Shown: positions 23,251-35,356 of the stretch, piece after piece | Layout of the letters: each line of letters starts with the position of its first letter | Position numbering within the stretch: the stretch's first letter is position 1 | From: Lycium barbarum | Lineage: Eukaryota; Streptophyta; Magnoliopsida; Solanales; Solanaceae | Direction: 5' to 3' | Assembly (NCBI RefSeq): GCF_019175385.1 | Contig: NC_083340.1 | Coordinates: 13,094,336 to 13,158,335, forward strand | DNA: 64,000 nucleotides | Notes under the pieces: generated by a model | What the model was told of the DNA's origin: nothing | The model's database searches: none | What the model saw: only the letters and a program-made list of their open reading frames with translations | Made by a program: the position numbers and the translations under genes

Positions 23251-24228
23251 AAACAATTCCCTTCGTACCAAACACACCCTTAATTATATGACTTTTTATT
23301 GTAGTAGATCGTTAGAAAATATTTAACGTGTTTGGTAAATAAAACAAAATAAATTTTATTTAAGCTTATTTTCTTTATACTAATAATCTAAGATCATTTT
23401 CTCGACACGAGGAAAAAAGAATACTGTATTACTATATATATTTATAAGTTTGGCTTGCTTGCTCGTGTTATTGAGATCTTTGTCTTTTTTTAGGTGTCGT
23501 TTGGTCATAAATATAAAAAAAAAAATATTTTTTTTGAAATTTTTGAAGTTAGAGTTGGAGTTGTATTTAGCCATAGTTTTTTAAGTTGTAATTTTTAGTG
23601 AAATGTAGTGTAAAAAGGTGAAAAAAGTAAAAAAATCTTGAAAAATAAGTTTTTCTAAAAGTGAATAATTTTGATGGCCAACCGTCCACTTAAAATGCTT
23701 AATTAACTATCATATATTTTCTTCACACGTTCCAAGACAGAGCCACGAGATCTTGTTTGATTCCTTGCCTTGCGGACCTCCATTATTTGGATAGTACTCC
23801 GTCAATAAAATATTTCCCTTATTTCATTTTTCTGTGACTGCTTTTAGGTACTTCTGTATTTATTTATTTTTTATTTTTTAGGTAGAAGATGACAGTGCAA
23901 TGGATCTGTTGGACAGGTTTACTGTTTATCTTTTATCGCTACAGGCAACATAATTGGATTAAAGCTCTGTGATTAGCTTTTATTGTCTGGGCAAAGAGCC
24001 AAATGGAATCTCTAAGAATTTTCATAACTTGCGTCAATGTGTGGTTTGTTGCCCTTCGATTTCATACTAGTAGTCGTAGTATTACTTCTGTAGCTTCTTA
24101 CACTTCGATTTCTGCAACGACCATATGTTGTTTCTTGTACTTCGATTATTGTATTAATTTGTGATAGTCATGCTTTTTATAGTATATTGCCATGACTTTT
24201 TAAACTGTTTTGAATTGCTTATTCTTGT
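23251..24228. other. AT-rich intergenic, nothing recognised
   Basis: There are no gene-like frames, and no transposon ends that I can name. The part near 23490-23680 (GTTTGGTCATAAATAT, GTTGTAATTTTTAGTG) has the feel of a decayed MITE. Confidence 0.4.
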
Positions 24229-24354
24229 GCCGAGGGTCTACCGGAAACAGTCCTTCTATCTCCCAAGGTATGATAAGGTCTACGTACACTTTACCCTCCC
24301 TTGAGTCCTTGACCCCACTTTATGAGATTTTGCTGGGTATGTTGTTGTTGTTTG
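24229..24354 (+). mobile_element. Au-type SINE, 3' portion
   Basis: GCCGAGGGTCTACCGGAAAC, AAGGTCTACGTACACTTTAC, CCCACTTTATGAGATTTTGC and CTGGGTATGTTGTTGTTG occur in the order of the Au SINE 3' body, including the GTT tail. The tRNA-like head upstream is diverged and not separately resolved. Confidence 0.85.
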
Positions 24355-25694
24355 TGCGTCAACGTGTGGTGTCACTCTTTTGGAATATTTAGCTCTAGCA
24401 TTGGGGCTTTCACAGCCCCCAACTAGTTAGCTAAGAAAATGAAAAATTCCACTTCTTGAAAATGGTTTGAAAAGACAGTATTTGACATGCAACATAAACT
24501 ACGCGCGTGTATAAAAACTACACGTACCGAGTTTAAATCTTGAGGCTGGCGGTTATAATTTCACTTCGGACAAGTCTTGGTGGATCATAGGATTCCGCAA
24601 AAGTAGACAAGTTTAGAGGGGTAATTAGGTATTCTCTGTGGTAAAGGTTGTACTGTATAGGATTCCATCTAATTAATGGGTTTAAATCTCATAGTTTGCC
24701 AAAATATGAGTACTTCATAATAGAATCTTGCTTACTCTTATGTCCTTGTAAATTAAATCGAGAATACAGTTGTTACTTCTCGGGATGCATGTGGTTATAC
24801 TATAAGTTGATAGTTCCTAGAGATTTAAATTGGTGCAAGATCTATTTTTTTTACTGGCCCTCATCCTGAAGCACACATGTTTGAATGAAATGCTTATTTT
24901 GTATAGAATTAATAGAAAAAAACAAGCTGATCTCAGAATACATTACAGGCATCTCCATCCATGTTAAGACAAAAACTGATGCGGTGATGGGCAATAGGCC
25001 CCAATGCAGTATTTTGAGCAAGATGATTTTGTCTGCATTAATAATTCAATTTGTATTTTATGCTGGATAAAATATAATCGTAGAGCCTTGGCCGCGAAAT
25101 CAGTAGTACTGACTCTTTGAAGCCTAGGTACCTGTCATTAAACTGCGATTACGGATTCACTCCAGCGATCGTAATATAACTGTGCTCGGAGGGGCTGGGC
25201 AAGGATCTGCTATGCAGTGAACGCGGTTCTTAATTTCCACTATCGTGAAAGTACTAAGTTATGAGGATTTGTGAAATTTCCCATTATATATGGTGTAAAT
25301 GTGGCTATATCAGCAATTGGCTTCGTAGCCTTCACACGTAGTGTCGTGATCGAAGTGGTGGACTTTCTACGATCGCACTACTGAACACTGGACTGGTACA
25401 ACAGCCAAAAATTAGCAATGTGATTCCTGTTCCGAATCCCTCCAAACTTGGTTCCAGCACCCAAACACATCAAAAACAGTTATAACAGCATGTGACATTT
25501 CACTTGCGGGGTCAAATTATAATAACGGATCAGGGTGTTACATTGTATTAAAGCTAAACTTATGATCCCCTTAATGAAGTGAAATTAATGTTTAATATCG
25601 ATCAACTTCGTAACATTTACAAGAAATCTGATCGAGTGGTGTTATGGTAGACCAGTAGTGCCTTATTTCAAACAAACCTGATAGGACTTCCATC
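24355..25694. other. Intergenic with an LTR remnant (25130-25542)
   Basis: The end CAGGGTGTTACA at 25542 read on the minus strand is TGTAACACCCTG, a gypsy LTR start, and the 400 bases before it have the GC-richer style of such LTRs (GCGATCGTAATA, CTACGATCGC). No other end is found. The remaining text holds nothing recognised. Confidence 0.45.
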
Positions 25695-25860
25695 AGGTTA
25701 AATGGAAACCTCCTCACGGATGAAGCTATAAACTAAACACCGATGGCTCCTCTCTTGGCCGAACCCTGGTCTAAGGGGAACTGGCGTGGTGATTAGAAAT
25801 AGCAATGACGATTGGATCATTGTATTCATGAAAGGAAAACTCAACACCAAACATTCCTTT
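25695..25860 (+). pseudogene. LINE RNase H fragment
   Basis: On the plus strand KPPHG, a stop, then YKLNTDGSSLGRT reads as the N-terminal strand of the plant LINE RNase H (usual pattern KLNTDGS). Stops break the frame within 60 codons. Confidence 0.6.
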
Positions 25861-27803
25861 TGAATTGTTAACTCTTATACAACGATTTAAAATACATTGG
25901 AAAATACTCTTGCTCCACCGGGAATCAGGAGTCCACAGAGGTAATTAATTGGAATGATTAATGGTGATCACCTATCTTAGGCGAATATAGGATTTCTAGA
26001 ACACAGGTTCACACCTAAAAAAAGAAGAAAAAAATGTATTAAGTAGGAATTGATCCCTAGTCCTCTAAGTAAATAACTCAACCTTCTACCAAGTGCATCA
26101 TGTAGCCTTCTTGTAGCATGTGTTCCACTGAGTAATATTATACCAATTTTAAAAAATATATACATAAAATACTTTGTTTTACAGAAAGACCATGTGTTCA
26201 CTTGACCCAAATCACCACATAAAATCGCCCCTGGCTCCATGTGGCATGTGATTATTATCTGAATTAATATATTCTATATATATCCAGATCACCAAAAAAA
26301 GTGCCTTATTTGATGCACTTCGTGGCAGATATTCTTATATATATCCAGTTCACCAAAAAGAAAGTGCCTTATTTTTTGTTTCCTTCATCCTCTGTTTTGA
26401 GAGGAGTAGGTTGAGGGAAAATGTACACCTATATTAAGTGGATCCAGGATTTAAAATTTATGAATTTTACAACAAATCGAGTTAATATACATTAACGTTT
26501 GGGTTCACAGTCACATACTAAAAGATATTTAGTGAAATTTTTAATACATATACAGAATTTTAGGCAAAAGTTATTGAATTCCTCTAAACCCGAAAATTTC
26601 ATTTTGGATCCGCCACTGCAGCTGTATCAAATCCAACATGTTTTGGTTGGAATAGGTTCATCAATATTAATTGCTAGATTTTTGGGTGTCAATGATAGCT
26701 TCTCAATTATTGAATCAAGAGGAACGGGTCTCATCCTTCTTCAGCTTAAGATGATAGCAATCATTTTCTGTGACAAAAGCTCCATCTGTGTCTGTTTCTA
26801 ATATTTAACAGAATATTTGAGAAGTGACTATGACAAACGTTATACACTATTAGGACTTGAGATAATAAATGAATAATGGATGATATTAGAGCGGAGCTAG
26901 TGCTTCAGTTACGGGTTCGCCTGGACCAGTATGTTCGATCCAAATTTTGTATTTATATTAAAAAATCTTTTGAATATGTACAAACTATTATTGTAATTCA
27001 CAACCCAAAACCTTACAAAAACTAGAATTTCAAACACATAAACTTCAAATTCTGACTTCGCCTAGGACAATTTTGAGCTCAAACACAAAAATGTTGTACT
27101 GTTTTGGGCCTTTTCTCGACGGTATGAACTAAGCGATTGCCATGGAAGGGCAGACAGTAATGTATATTTTCATTGGCTGTCACATTTCTTAGTGGTCCCT
27201 TTATTATCTCTGACTCTCTGTGTAGATAATAACCAGGATAGGATAATGTACTTACGGTTCACTAATTCAAGGACAGACATCGCAATGCTGAATCCCTTAT
27301 TCAGATTTACTGATTCTTGATCTATCTTTTTTATCTCTTCATATCTTTTGGTGATCCATTGTATAGTTTAAACTACACAAGGAAGCATGATCACCTAGGT
27401 TCTAATCATTTAATGCTTAGAATCAAGGCGTGAACCAAAACTACTAAAATCTGTCGAATTTGTTAACACCATTGTAGGTCCATTTAATGCTGATAGTTTC
27501 TTAATTCTTGCGAGACAATTTTCAGCATGCTTCATGGCAGAGGCAAGTCAGGATTTTTGGTTTATGATCTCTTGTCCATAACTAGTCAGGATTTTTGGAT
27601 TATGATCTCCAATTTTTTATCATAATTATTTTTGCTTACTAGGTCCGTCTGATAGATTATTTGTCACACTAAATACATTTTTAACCCAAATACATAATTT
27701 AAACCAAAACTATTAAGTTCTCACAAACCTGTACACACCATTGTAGTTCCGCCCCTGCTTTATGGTCGGAAAATATGATTAAATCGTTCAACTGAGTTTT
27801 TCT

Positions 27804-27805
<2 letters not shown>
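25861..27805. other. Intergenic, small repeat traces
   Basis: A phrase of about 30 bases, TATATATATCCAG-TCACCAAAAA then GTGCCTTATT, occurs twice (26275 and 26335). The minus strand at 26030-26100 has tRNA-promoter-like text (GGATCAATTCC), which may be a SINE head. No gene is seen. Confidence 0.4.

Positions 27806-27872
<67 letters not shown>
27806..27872. repeat. TA microsatellite
   Basis: About 33 TA units. It directly precedes a CACTA-type terminus. Confidence 0.95.
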
Positions 27873-27874
<2 letters not shown>

Positions 27875-27880
27875 AACTAT

Positions 27881-28000
27881 CACTACAAGAAGAAAGGTTA
27901 GACCAAAATTTAAAGACCGAGTTAAAAATCTAGTAACTAAAAGCATACTTTAAGGACCAGAATTTTTGTCAGTCCCTAACTCTCGAATTTATATTTCTAA
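27881..28000 (+). mobile_element. CACTA transposon terminus
   Basis: CACTACAAGAAGAAAGG is a typical En/Spm-type terminal sequence, followed by AAAGACCGAGTTAAAA and TTTAAGGACC subterminal-like repeats. No opposite end or transposase is found. Further right (28095-28190) the minus strand has tRNA-like A and B box text (TGGCTCGGTGG, GGTTTCAAGTT). Confidence 0.5.
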
Positions 28001-28273
28001 TTGATGAAGGGAATGGATATGGTCCCGAATATGATCAACGTCTGGTCCCTACTACCCAAATCAAGTGGGACTAGTTATGGATCTAGGATCTCACTAAGAG
28101 GGTTCGAAAAAATACAAATGTAGTGCTTGAAATTTAAACTTGAAACCTCAAGGTAAATTTTGAACCTCCTAAACCACCGAGCCAACTTCTAATCTTGTGT
28201 TTGGAGGATTCAAAGTCTATGTACATACATAAAAGGATTACAGTTATATACTATGGAATATTTACTAAGGGAG

Positions 28274-28589
28274 TGATATGGAATGAAAAAAATACACAGA
28301 AAATCAAACGGACAATGAATGAAAACTCATTGCATTAATTCATTACATTGTTATTGAAAAATAAAAAACTACATCTCTATTTATAGAGAAATAAAAAGAA
28401 TAAAATAAAATAAAATATATTATTTTCTTTATAGATACTAAACTAAAAGGAAACTAAATATTTTATAATTAATGCCGTAACTAGACTTAAAAGGAAACTA
28501 AATGTGGCAGAATATTGTTAGACTAAAAAGGAAGTAAATATTTTTACCATCAATTAAATCATAACGTAGAAGAAAAGTAAATTTTAATA
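28274..28589 (-). repeat. 3' LTR of the split copia-type element
   Basis: Plus-strand text runs from TGATATGGAATG to AAATTTTAATA. It matches 40891-41204 throughout, including CATTGCATTAATTCATTA and TATAGATACTAAACTAAAAG. Confidence 0.85.
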
Positions 28590-28849
28590 GTTCCCCTCAA
28601 ACTCAACTTGGTGTATCTAATTTGAGTTTGAAGACTTGATTATTCTCCTTCTTCTTGAAGGTCGTGTAAAATTATTTTTTAACTTCACCTTCATTGGCCA
28701 ATTGTGATGGTTTTCACTTTTCCTCCAATGAAGATTTGTGAAGCATTCAAATATATATTGATGCCTGACATGGTTCAAAATAGATACAGATAAAATTTGT
28801 ATGGATTAAAACAAGTATTGGTTAAAAATTGCATTGATTGAAAATTGGA

Positions 28850-28990
28850 TCCCGGTGCATTGAAAGTGAACACGGGTTAAAATTATTGGAGCCCGGTGTG
28901 TTGAAAGTGAGCACGGATTAAAATTATTGGAGCCCGGTGCGTTGAAAGTGAGTATGGGCTAAATATGAGCCCCGCGTTAAAATAAAAGCA
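28850..28990. repeat. Short tandem repeats of about 55 bases in the element interior
   Basis: Three units carry GAGCCCGGTGTGTTGAAAGT or close variants, then GAGCACGG and TTAAAATTATTG. They lie in the non-coding interior beside the Tekay insertion. Confidence 0.75.
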
Positions 28991-29012
28991 TGGGTTAAAA
29001 TTGGATTGAAAA

Positions 29013-32000
29013 TGTTACGTCCCGTATTTTTATACATTGGGACAATCCGGATTAACTATGACAATTTAAGGCCAAGACTATTTCGGGGATTTGAAGTCCG
29101 GACTTTTGACCATTTGATTTTATTTTGAGACATAAGTTATATATGAAATTGATGGCATTGAACACTTAGGAAAAATTGGGACCACAATTCATAAAATTGG
29201 AATTTAAAAATGTGGTGCAAAAATTGCCATGGGGCCGTGTAAGTTGAGATGGTCCCACACCTTGTGTGGCCAATTTTAATTGGTCCAACACATTGTGTGG
29301 ACCAAAGACATCTAAGGGATATAAGTGGACTTAAATAGATGACTCTAAGTCATCTTTCCCTCATTACACTTCAACACTTAGAACAAAAGAAAGACAAGAA
29401 CTTGAGAGCCCTTTCCTCCACTATTTTCGGCCCCAACCAAGAAAAACCAAATCAAGTTCTAGCTTCCCCAAAATTATTTCTTTGGTATAGACCCACTATA
29501 TTGAAGTCCCTAAGTAGCGTGGAAGTATTGTTTGGATCATTCAACCATTCATTGTGTCCAATTGCAAAACCCTAGCCAATTGTGGTATTGAAGAACAAAG
29601 GTAAGATTTCATCTTGTTTATGTATTGTGAATCTTGTATGCCTATTGTAGTATGCTAAAATGGATAGAAATCATGAAATATAGAATGTTGAAGTTGGGTT
29701 GTGTGTTTGGCATGTTGGCCGTGTAAAGTGGGGATGTGTTGTGTGGTATTGGATTGATGAATTTATTCTTGTATCATGTTAAATTGTTGTAGAATGGAGA
29801 AGAGAATACAAATCGTCGATATATGAATATATGTGTGCAATGTAGCCGTGTGTAGCCCCAAATGTTTGGCAAAGAATGAATTTATATCGCTTAGCGTCGT
29901 AATGGTTATTGTGATGACTTCTAGGTTGGAAATGGGAATTTAATGTCCCAAATTGACATAGTAAGCGTTGCGGACTGATTTCGAGAACTTTGTGCATTGA
30001 ATGAAATTCGTATATATATGAATCCTTAACATATGTATATATGTGTGTTGTGGACGAATGTGAGTTTTATAAGGTGTCGAAGATCGCATTACTACCGCTT
30101 AGTATGTTAGTTGTCGTCGTCTTGAATTCTAGTCTTGAAATGAACATTTAATGACTTATGATTGATGTGAGGTTGTGTGGGCTGTTTTGAGGCTTATCGT
30201 GCGTTGATGTAATTGGTATATTATATGAGAATAACATCGTTATATTGTGGATTGTTGAGACAAAACATGACTTGAAAATGAGGAAAATAAAAAGAGGGCT
30301 GCTCTCGGCCAAAGGGCTGTTTTCGGCCAATTGGGAGAAAAATTGTGAATTGTTTAGAATGTCCTAGAATATTGTTGGTAAAGATTCGGGTTGATAATTA
30401 AATGTGTGAGCGATATTGTGGCTTGAATGTAAGCCGTTGAATTGAATATTTGGAAAGTTGTCGAATGATGAAAAAGAGAGCTATTAATGTTATTTTGCCT
30501 TCCGAATTTATTATTGATGTTGCTAGGTTGGTTATTGTGGTTGTTTTTGTTGATTTTTAAGCGAGATAAATTCTCGGGATGGCCTATTTACAGGGGAAGT
30601 GCTGCCGAGTTTTCTGTAGAATTTAGAGTTAGTTGGAATAAATAATTGCTTAAGTGCCTATGGTTAATATTGGGTATTCATTGGCACATTTTGTAGACCT
30701 TGGGGAGCCCGAGGCGTAGATTTGGAGTAGCTTTAGATTGGCTAGCTTGGAAGCACGTTCGAGGTATGTAAGGCAACTTCCTTTCTTTTTGGCATGTCTT
30801 AGTTTTTCATAGGCTAAATTAGAGCCTTAAGGAAATTCCAAATCCGACATCCGAGCATGTTATGATCCGTATATGTTCTTTGGAATTCTTATGCATGATT
30901 TGATGAAATATGAATCTTTATGTATTCGAAATAATCGTTCGGTGAACTTTGCACCAAAAGGGTTTCATTTTAAAGAATTCGCAAATTTTGAATGTCATAT
31001 CTTTCGTATAAATGCTCGGATTGCTCCAATATATTTTTATAAAAGTTTGCATTACGCATAACGAGTATGTTTTCCATAAGCGGGCCCGACTTGGGTAAAT
31101 TCCCGTCCTTGGGTCCCGCGACTTCCCTTTATGAAATTCGGGAGCTTTTGAAAGAATTTGTTAAGACTATTATTTCGATTTTCAAATATGATCATTTTGC
31201 TTATGTTTGAATTTATGATATTGATTTTATGCATATGACTACTCACGACTCTATTCGTGCATTCTGCTATTCCTTTCGCCGAGTCCCGGGCAGGTTCTGT
31301 TATCGTGCGCGCTTTGATATACTCCGGAGTTATGCTGTGTTTATGGTCCTCCGAGCTACTCGCTAATGAGGGTCGGGTTCCACTTATGTTTGGTGTTATG
31401 CTGTATATGGCGTTATGTTGGGTTATGATATGTGACGGGGATTCGGAGAATTTAAACTTACATATGGAGTTATGCTGTGTATTGGCGCCATTGACAAGCT
31501 GGCGACCATATTCTTCTGTACCCTATGCATTACTTACATATTTTTGAAAGTAAACAAATTTTGATATGTTGGATTTGCGCTTATGTTTGATACTCCCCTT
31601 TTATTTAAAGTCTCCTATATGTTTTCTGTATATTCTGCTTTGCATACTCAGTACATATTTCGTACTGACCCCCCTTTCTTCGGGGGGCTGCGTTTCATGC
31701 CCGCAGGTACCGACGCACAGTTTGGTGATCCACCGCTTTAGGACACCCCTTTTGCTGTTGGAGTGCTCTTCTCCTTTCAGAGCATATCTGTTGGTATATC
31801 TTTTGTTCGCTATGTTTGTATATATATATATATTCGTTCAGGGGTACGGCGGGGCCCTGTCCCGCCATATGACTCGTTTGGTCTGTATAGAGGTCTGTAG
31901 ACGTATTTGTGGGTGTGTGTGCCTACTTTTGTACAGTTGGGTTTGTATGATCTCATTTGTTATGGCAGCCTTGTCGGCGTGCATTTTGTATATGTGTTTT

Positions 32001-32093
32001 GGGCCATTGTGCCATTTGATAGCCTTGTCGGCTTTTTGACATCTTTGATAGCCTAGTTGGCTTTTGATACATTTGACAGCCTTGCCGGCTTTT

Positions 32094-32174
<81 letters not shown>

Positions 32175-32354
32175 TGTGTGTGTGTGTGTCTGCACATGGT
32201 TGCGTTGAAATGCGGCTGATGCAGTTTGATATAGTTTGAGACGACATATAGCATTTTAGCCGTATATACTATTTGGATGTGATTCGATATGTACAGGTAT
32301 GTCAGGGTGCCCAAGTAGGGCACTAGTCACGGCCTATGGGGTTGGGTCGTGACA
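29013..32354 (+). repeat. Tekay 5' LTR
   Basis: It starts TGTTACGTCCCGTATTTTTA and ends GGTTGGGTCGTGACA, 3342 bases. It contains short 'AGCCTTGTCGGCTTTTTGA' repeats (31965-32095) and a TA run. Open frames inside occur in both LTRs but resemble no protein. Confidence 0.95.
32097..32171. repeat. TA microsatellite in 5' LTR
   Basis: About 37 TA units; the matching run in the 3' LTR (40555-40606) is shorter, so the length changed after insertion. Confidence 0.95.
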
Positions 32355-32358
32355 GAAG

Positions 32359-32370
32359 TGGTATCAGAGC
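32359..32370 (+). other. Tekay primer binding site
   Basis: TGGTATCAGAGC, complementary to initiator methionine tRNA, four bases after the LTR end. Confidence 0.9.
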
Positions 32371-32559
32371 AGTTTGTCCTTGGGATGTCTACAGACCGTG
32401 TCTAGTAGAATCTTGTTTATCGATGTGTTGTGCACCACATCGATAAACAGGAGGCTACAGGACATTTAGGATGTTTCCTTCCTTTGAATCTTAGATCGTG
32501 AGATAGAGCTGTGCTATTAGGATGACTCTGTTCTGATCAGTTGTTATGTTTTTCTTTCA

Positions 32560-34710
32560 GTGATGCCTCCGAAAAAGGCGGCAGCCGCCCAGAAGGGCAA
32601 GTCATCAGCGGCCGGAGAGACTAGCCGGGCTCGGAAGGGTACTCGGACCCTTGCTCAGATGATGCGTGATATGGCGCCCCGGCCAACAGACTCTGCTACG
32701 TCTTCATCATCAGAGGAGTCTGGAGCAGCTTCACCATTAGCTCCAGAGGCTCCAGCTCCCGCGCCTCCAGCACCCCAGCCAGGGGCGGAGGATAGGACAT
32801 TGAGGGAGGTCGTGCAGCTATTGACTACTTTGGTAGCGAGACAGGTTCGCAGACGCGGGCAGAGGGATTATGATGATGATGACAGGCGTGATAACCTTAG
32901 GGTTCGAGACTTTCAGACATGCCGTCCCCCAGAGTTTTACGGGTCTAGGCCTGAGGAGGACCCCCACGACTTCATTCGGGGGATTCGGCGCTCATTAGAT
33001 TTGGTCAGGGCTTCGGAGACCGAGTCTGTTGAGTTGGCCTCGCACAGATTGCGAGATGTTGCTGCCAATTGGTATGAGTCTTGGGAGCTATCCAGGGGTA
33101 AGAGTGCATCCCCAGCTACTTGGGATGAGTTCGTGGCTGCTTTTACCCGCCACTTTTTGCCCCCGGAGTTACGACGGGCGCGGGTTGATAGATTTCTACA
33201 GTTGCAGCAGAGAGGCTGGAGTGTTCGCGAGTATAATTTGGAGTTTGATTCTCTGGCTCGATATGCCCCTGCTATAGTAGCGGATATGGCTGACCGTATG
33301 CACCGGTATGTGATAGGATTGGACCGCTACTTGATCGACAGTTGCATGGCGATGGCGTCACAGACAGATATGGATATCGCCCAGTTACAGGCCCACGCTC
33401 AGGGTATGGAGGATCGACACAGGGCTGATTATTCTGGTAGGGATCGAGACAGGAGGCCGCCCAAGAGGGCCAGGTCCGCTGGGTATTCGGGAGGTTCTCG
33501 GGGCGGACACCCTCAGCAGCAGCCGTCAGGCAGATATTTTCCTCCGTCAGGCCGGGGTGCACAGTCAGCCGGCAGACGATTTGATAGTGCAGGACCATCT
33601 AGGGCTGGTCAGAGTTCTAGAGCTTCAGGTTCACAGACAGCCAGAGGTCCCAGCCAGTCCAGACCACCCAGGCCCCGTTGTTCTTATTGCGGTAAATCGC
33701 ACCCAGGGGAGTGCTACCGAGCTACAGGAGCTTGTTTTTCTTGCGGCCGTCAGGGCCATATTATGCGTGATTGTCCAATGTCGGGTGGCTCTGGCAGTAC
33801 AGTTCAGCCGACGGGATCAGCTGCAGGTTCATCTTCTACTCCCTCAGCTGTGCGCCCTGCGGGGCGAGGTATGCCGGTTCAGGCCGGTCGCGGTCGAGGC
33901 CGTGGCGGTGTTTCAGGTTCTAGCGGTCCTTCGAACCGCATATATGCATTGGCTAGCCGCCAGGATCAGGAGGCTTCGCCAAACGTTGTCACAGGTACTT
34001 TACTGGTTTTCTCCCGATCTGTGTATGCATTGATTGATCCTGGTTCGACTTTATCGTATATTGCTCCACTTATTGCTAATGAAATTGGGATAGAGTCTGA
34101 GCCGATAGAGCCTTTTGAGGTAGCTACACTTGTAGGGGATTCTGTTATAGCCAGACAGGTTTATCGGGATTGTTCTGTTATCATATCTAATCGTTGTACT
34201 AAAGTTGATTTGATAGAGTTAGATATGCTTGAATTTGATGTTATTATGGGCATGGACTGGTTAGCGTCCTGTTATGCTAATGTTGACTGCCAGCAGAAGG
34301 TAGTTCGTTTCCAGTTCCGAGGGGAACCAGTTATCGAGTGGTCCGGGAGTACAGCGTCGCTGAGGGGTAAGTTTATTTCATACCTCAAGGCTAAGAAGAT
34401 GATTCAGAAGGGTTATATTCATCATTTGGTCCGTGTTCACGATACTACAGCCGAGGCACCCATTTTGCAGTCAGTTCCGGTTGTCAATGAATTTTCAGAT
34501 GTATTCCCAGATGAGCTTCCGGGTCTTCCGCCTGAGCGAGAGATAGACTTTGCTATTGATTTGTTTCCAGATACGCAGCCCATATCTATTCCTCCGTACA
34601 GGATGGCACCGGCAGAATTAAAAGAATTGAAGGAACAGTTGAAAGATTTATTAGAAAAAGGTTTCATCAGACCAGTACATTACCCTGGGGAGCACCGGTA
34701 TTATTTGTGA
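32560..34710 (+). pseudogene. Tekay Gag, protease and start of reverse transcriptase
   Basis: The frame of 716 codons is open and begins at ATG 32560 or 32563. Residues 120-290 hold the Gag capsid domain ([20 protein letters not shown]). An arginine- and serine-rich stretch is followed by a CCHC knuckle ([14 protein letters not shown], about 393-406). The protease motif is [13 protein letters not shown] near 490. The RT lead-in ends [16 protein letters not shown] and [21 protein letters not shown] one-base insertion near 34680 then takes the frame to a false stop just before the WGAPVLF region. Confidence 0.93.
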
Positions 34711-35356
34711 GAAAGAAAGATGGGTCACTGCGGATGTGCATTGATTACAGGCAATTAAATAAGGTGACTATAAAGAATAAGTATCCCTCCCCCGGATTGA
34801 TGATTTATTTGATCAGTTGCAGGGTGCCAAATATTTCTCGAAGATAGATCTGCGTTCGGGTTATCACCAGGTATGGGTACGAGAGTCTGATATTCTGAAG
34901 ACTGCTTTTAGGACCCGGTATGGGCATTATGAATTCAGAGTTATGTCTTTTGGGCTGACTAATGCTCCAGCGGTATTCATGGATTTGATGAATCGGGTAT
35001 TTCGGCCTTTCCTTGATATGTTCGTGATTGTGTTTATCGATGATATATTAGTTTATTCACAATCAGCAGAGGAGCATTCTGATCATCTGAGGATAGTGCT
35101 TGGCACTCTTCGGCAGCAGAAATTATATGCTAAATTTTCGAAATGTGAATTCTGGTTAACTTCTGTGGCATTCTTGGGGCATATAGTCGGAGCAGATGGT
35201 ATTCAGGTTGATACGCAGAAAATTGAAGCTGTACAGAATTGGCCCAGGCCTACTACACCTACAGAGGTACGCAGTTTTTTGGGTTTGGCCTGTTATTACA
35301 GAAGGTTCGTAGAGAATTTTTCTTCTATTGCGGCGCCATTAATAAGGTTAACCTAG
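34711..35356 (+). pseudogene. Tekay reverse transcriptase core
   Basis: [20 protein letters not shown] reads in one frame from 34710. A one-base loss near 34790 (TCCCTCCCCCGG) shifts to the frame beginning [20 protein letters not shown]. The catalytic box [10 protein letters not shown] (about 35032) keeps both aspartates. The frame ends at TAG 35354-35356 where related elements have Gln in LTQKA. Confidence 0.93.

Noticed and set aside
24210..24392. 60-codon plus frame near 24.3 kb
   Set aside because: It is the translation of the Au-type SINE body.
30873..32039. Several 60-157 codon frames in the Tekay LTRs, duplicated at 39332-40498
   Set aside because: Paired because LTRs are repeats. 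No family resemblance or start context, and such frames are expected by chance in 3.3 kb.
32057..32239. Open frames reading Ile-Tyr repeats
   Set aside because: They are translations of TA microsatellites inside the Tekay LTR and occur on both strands; the same holds at 15244-15498, 40366-40764 and 47805-48041.
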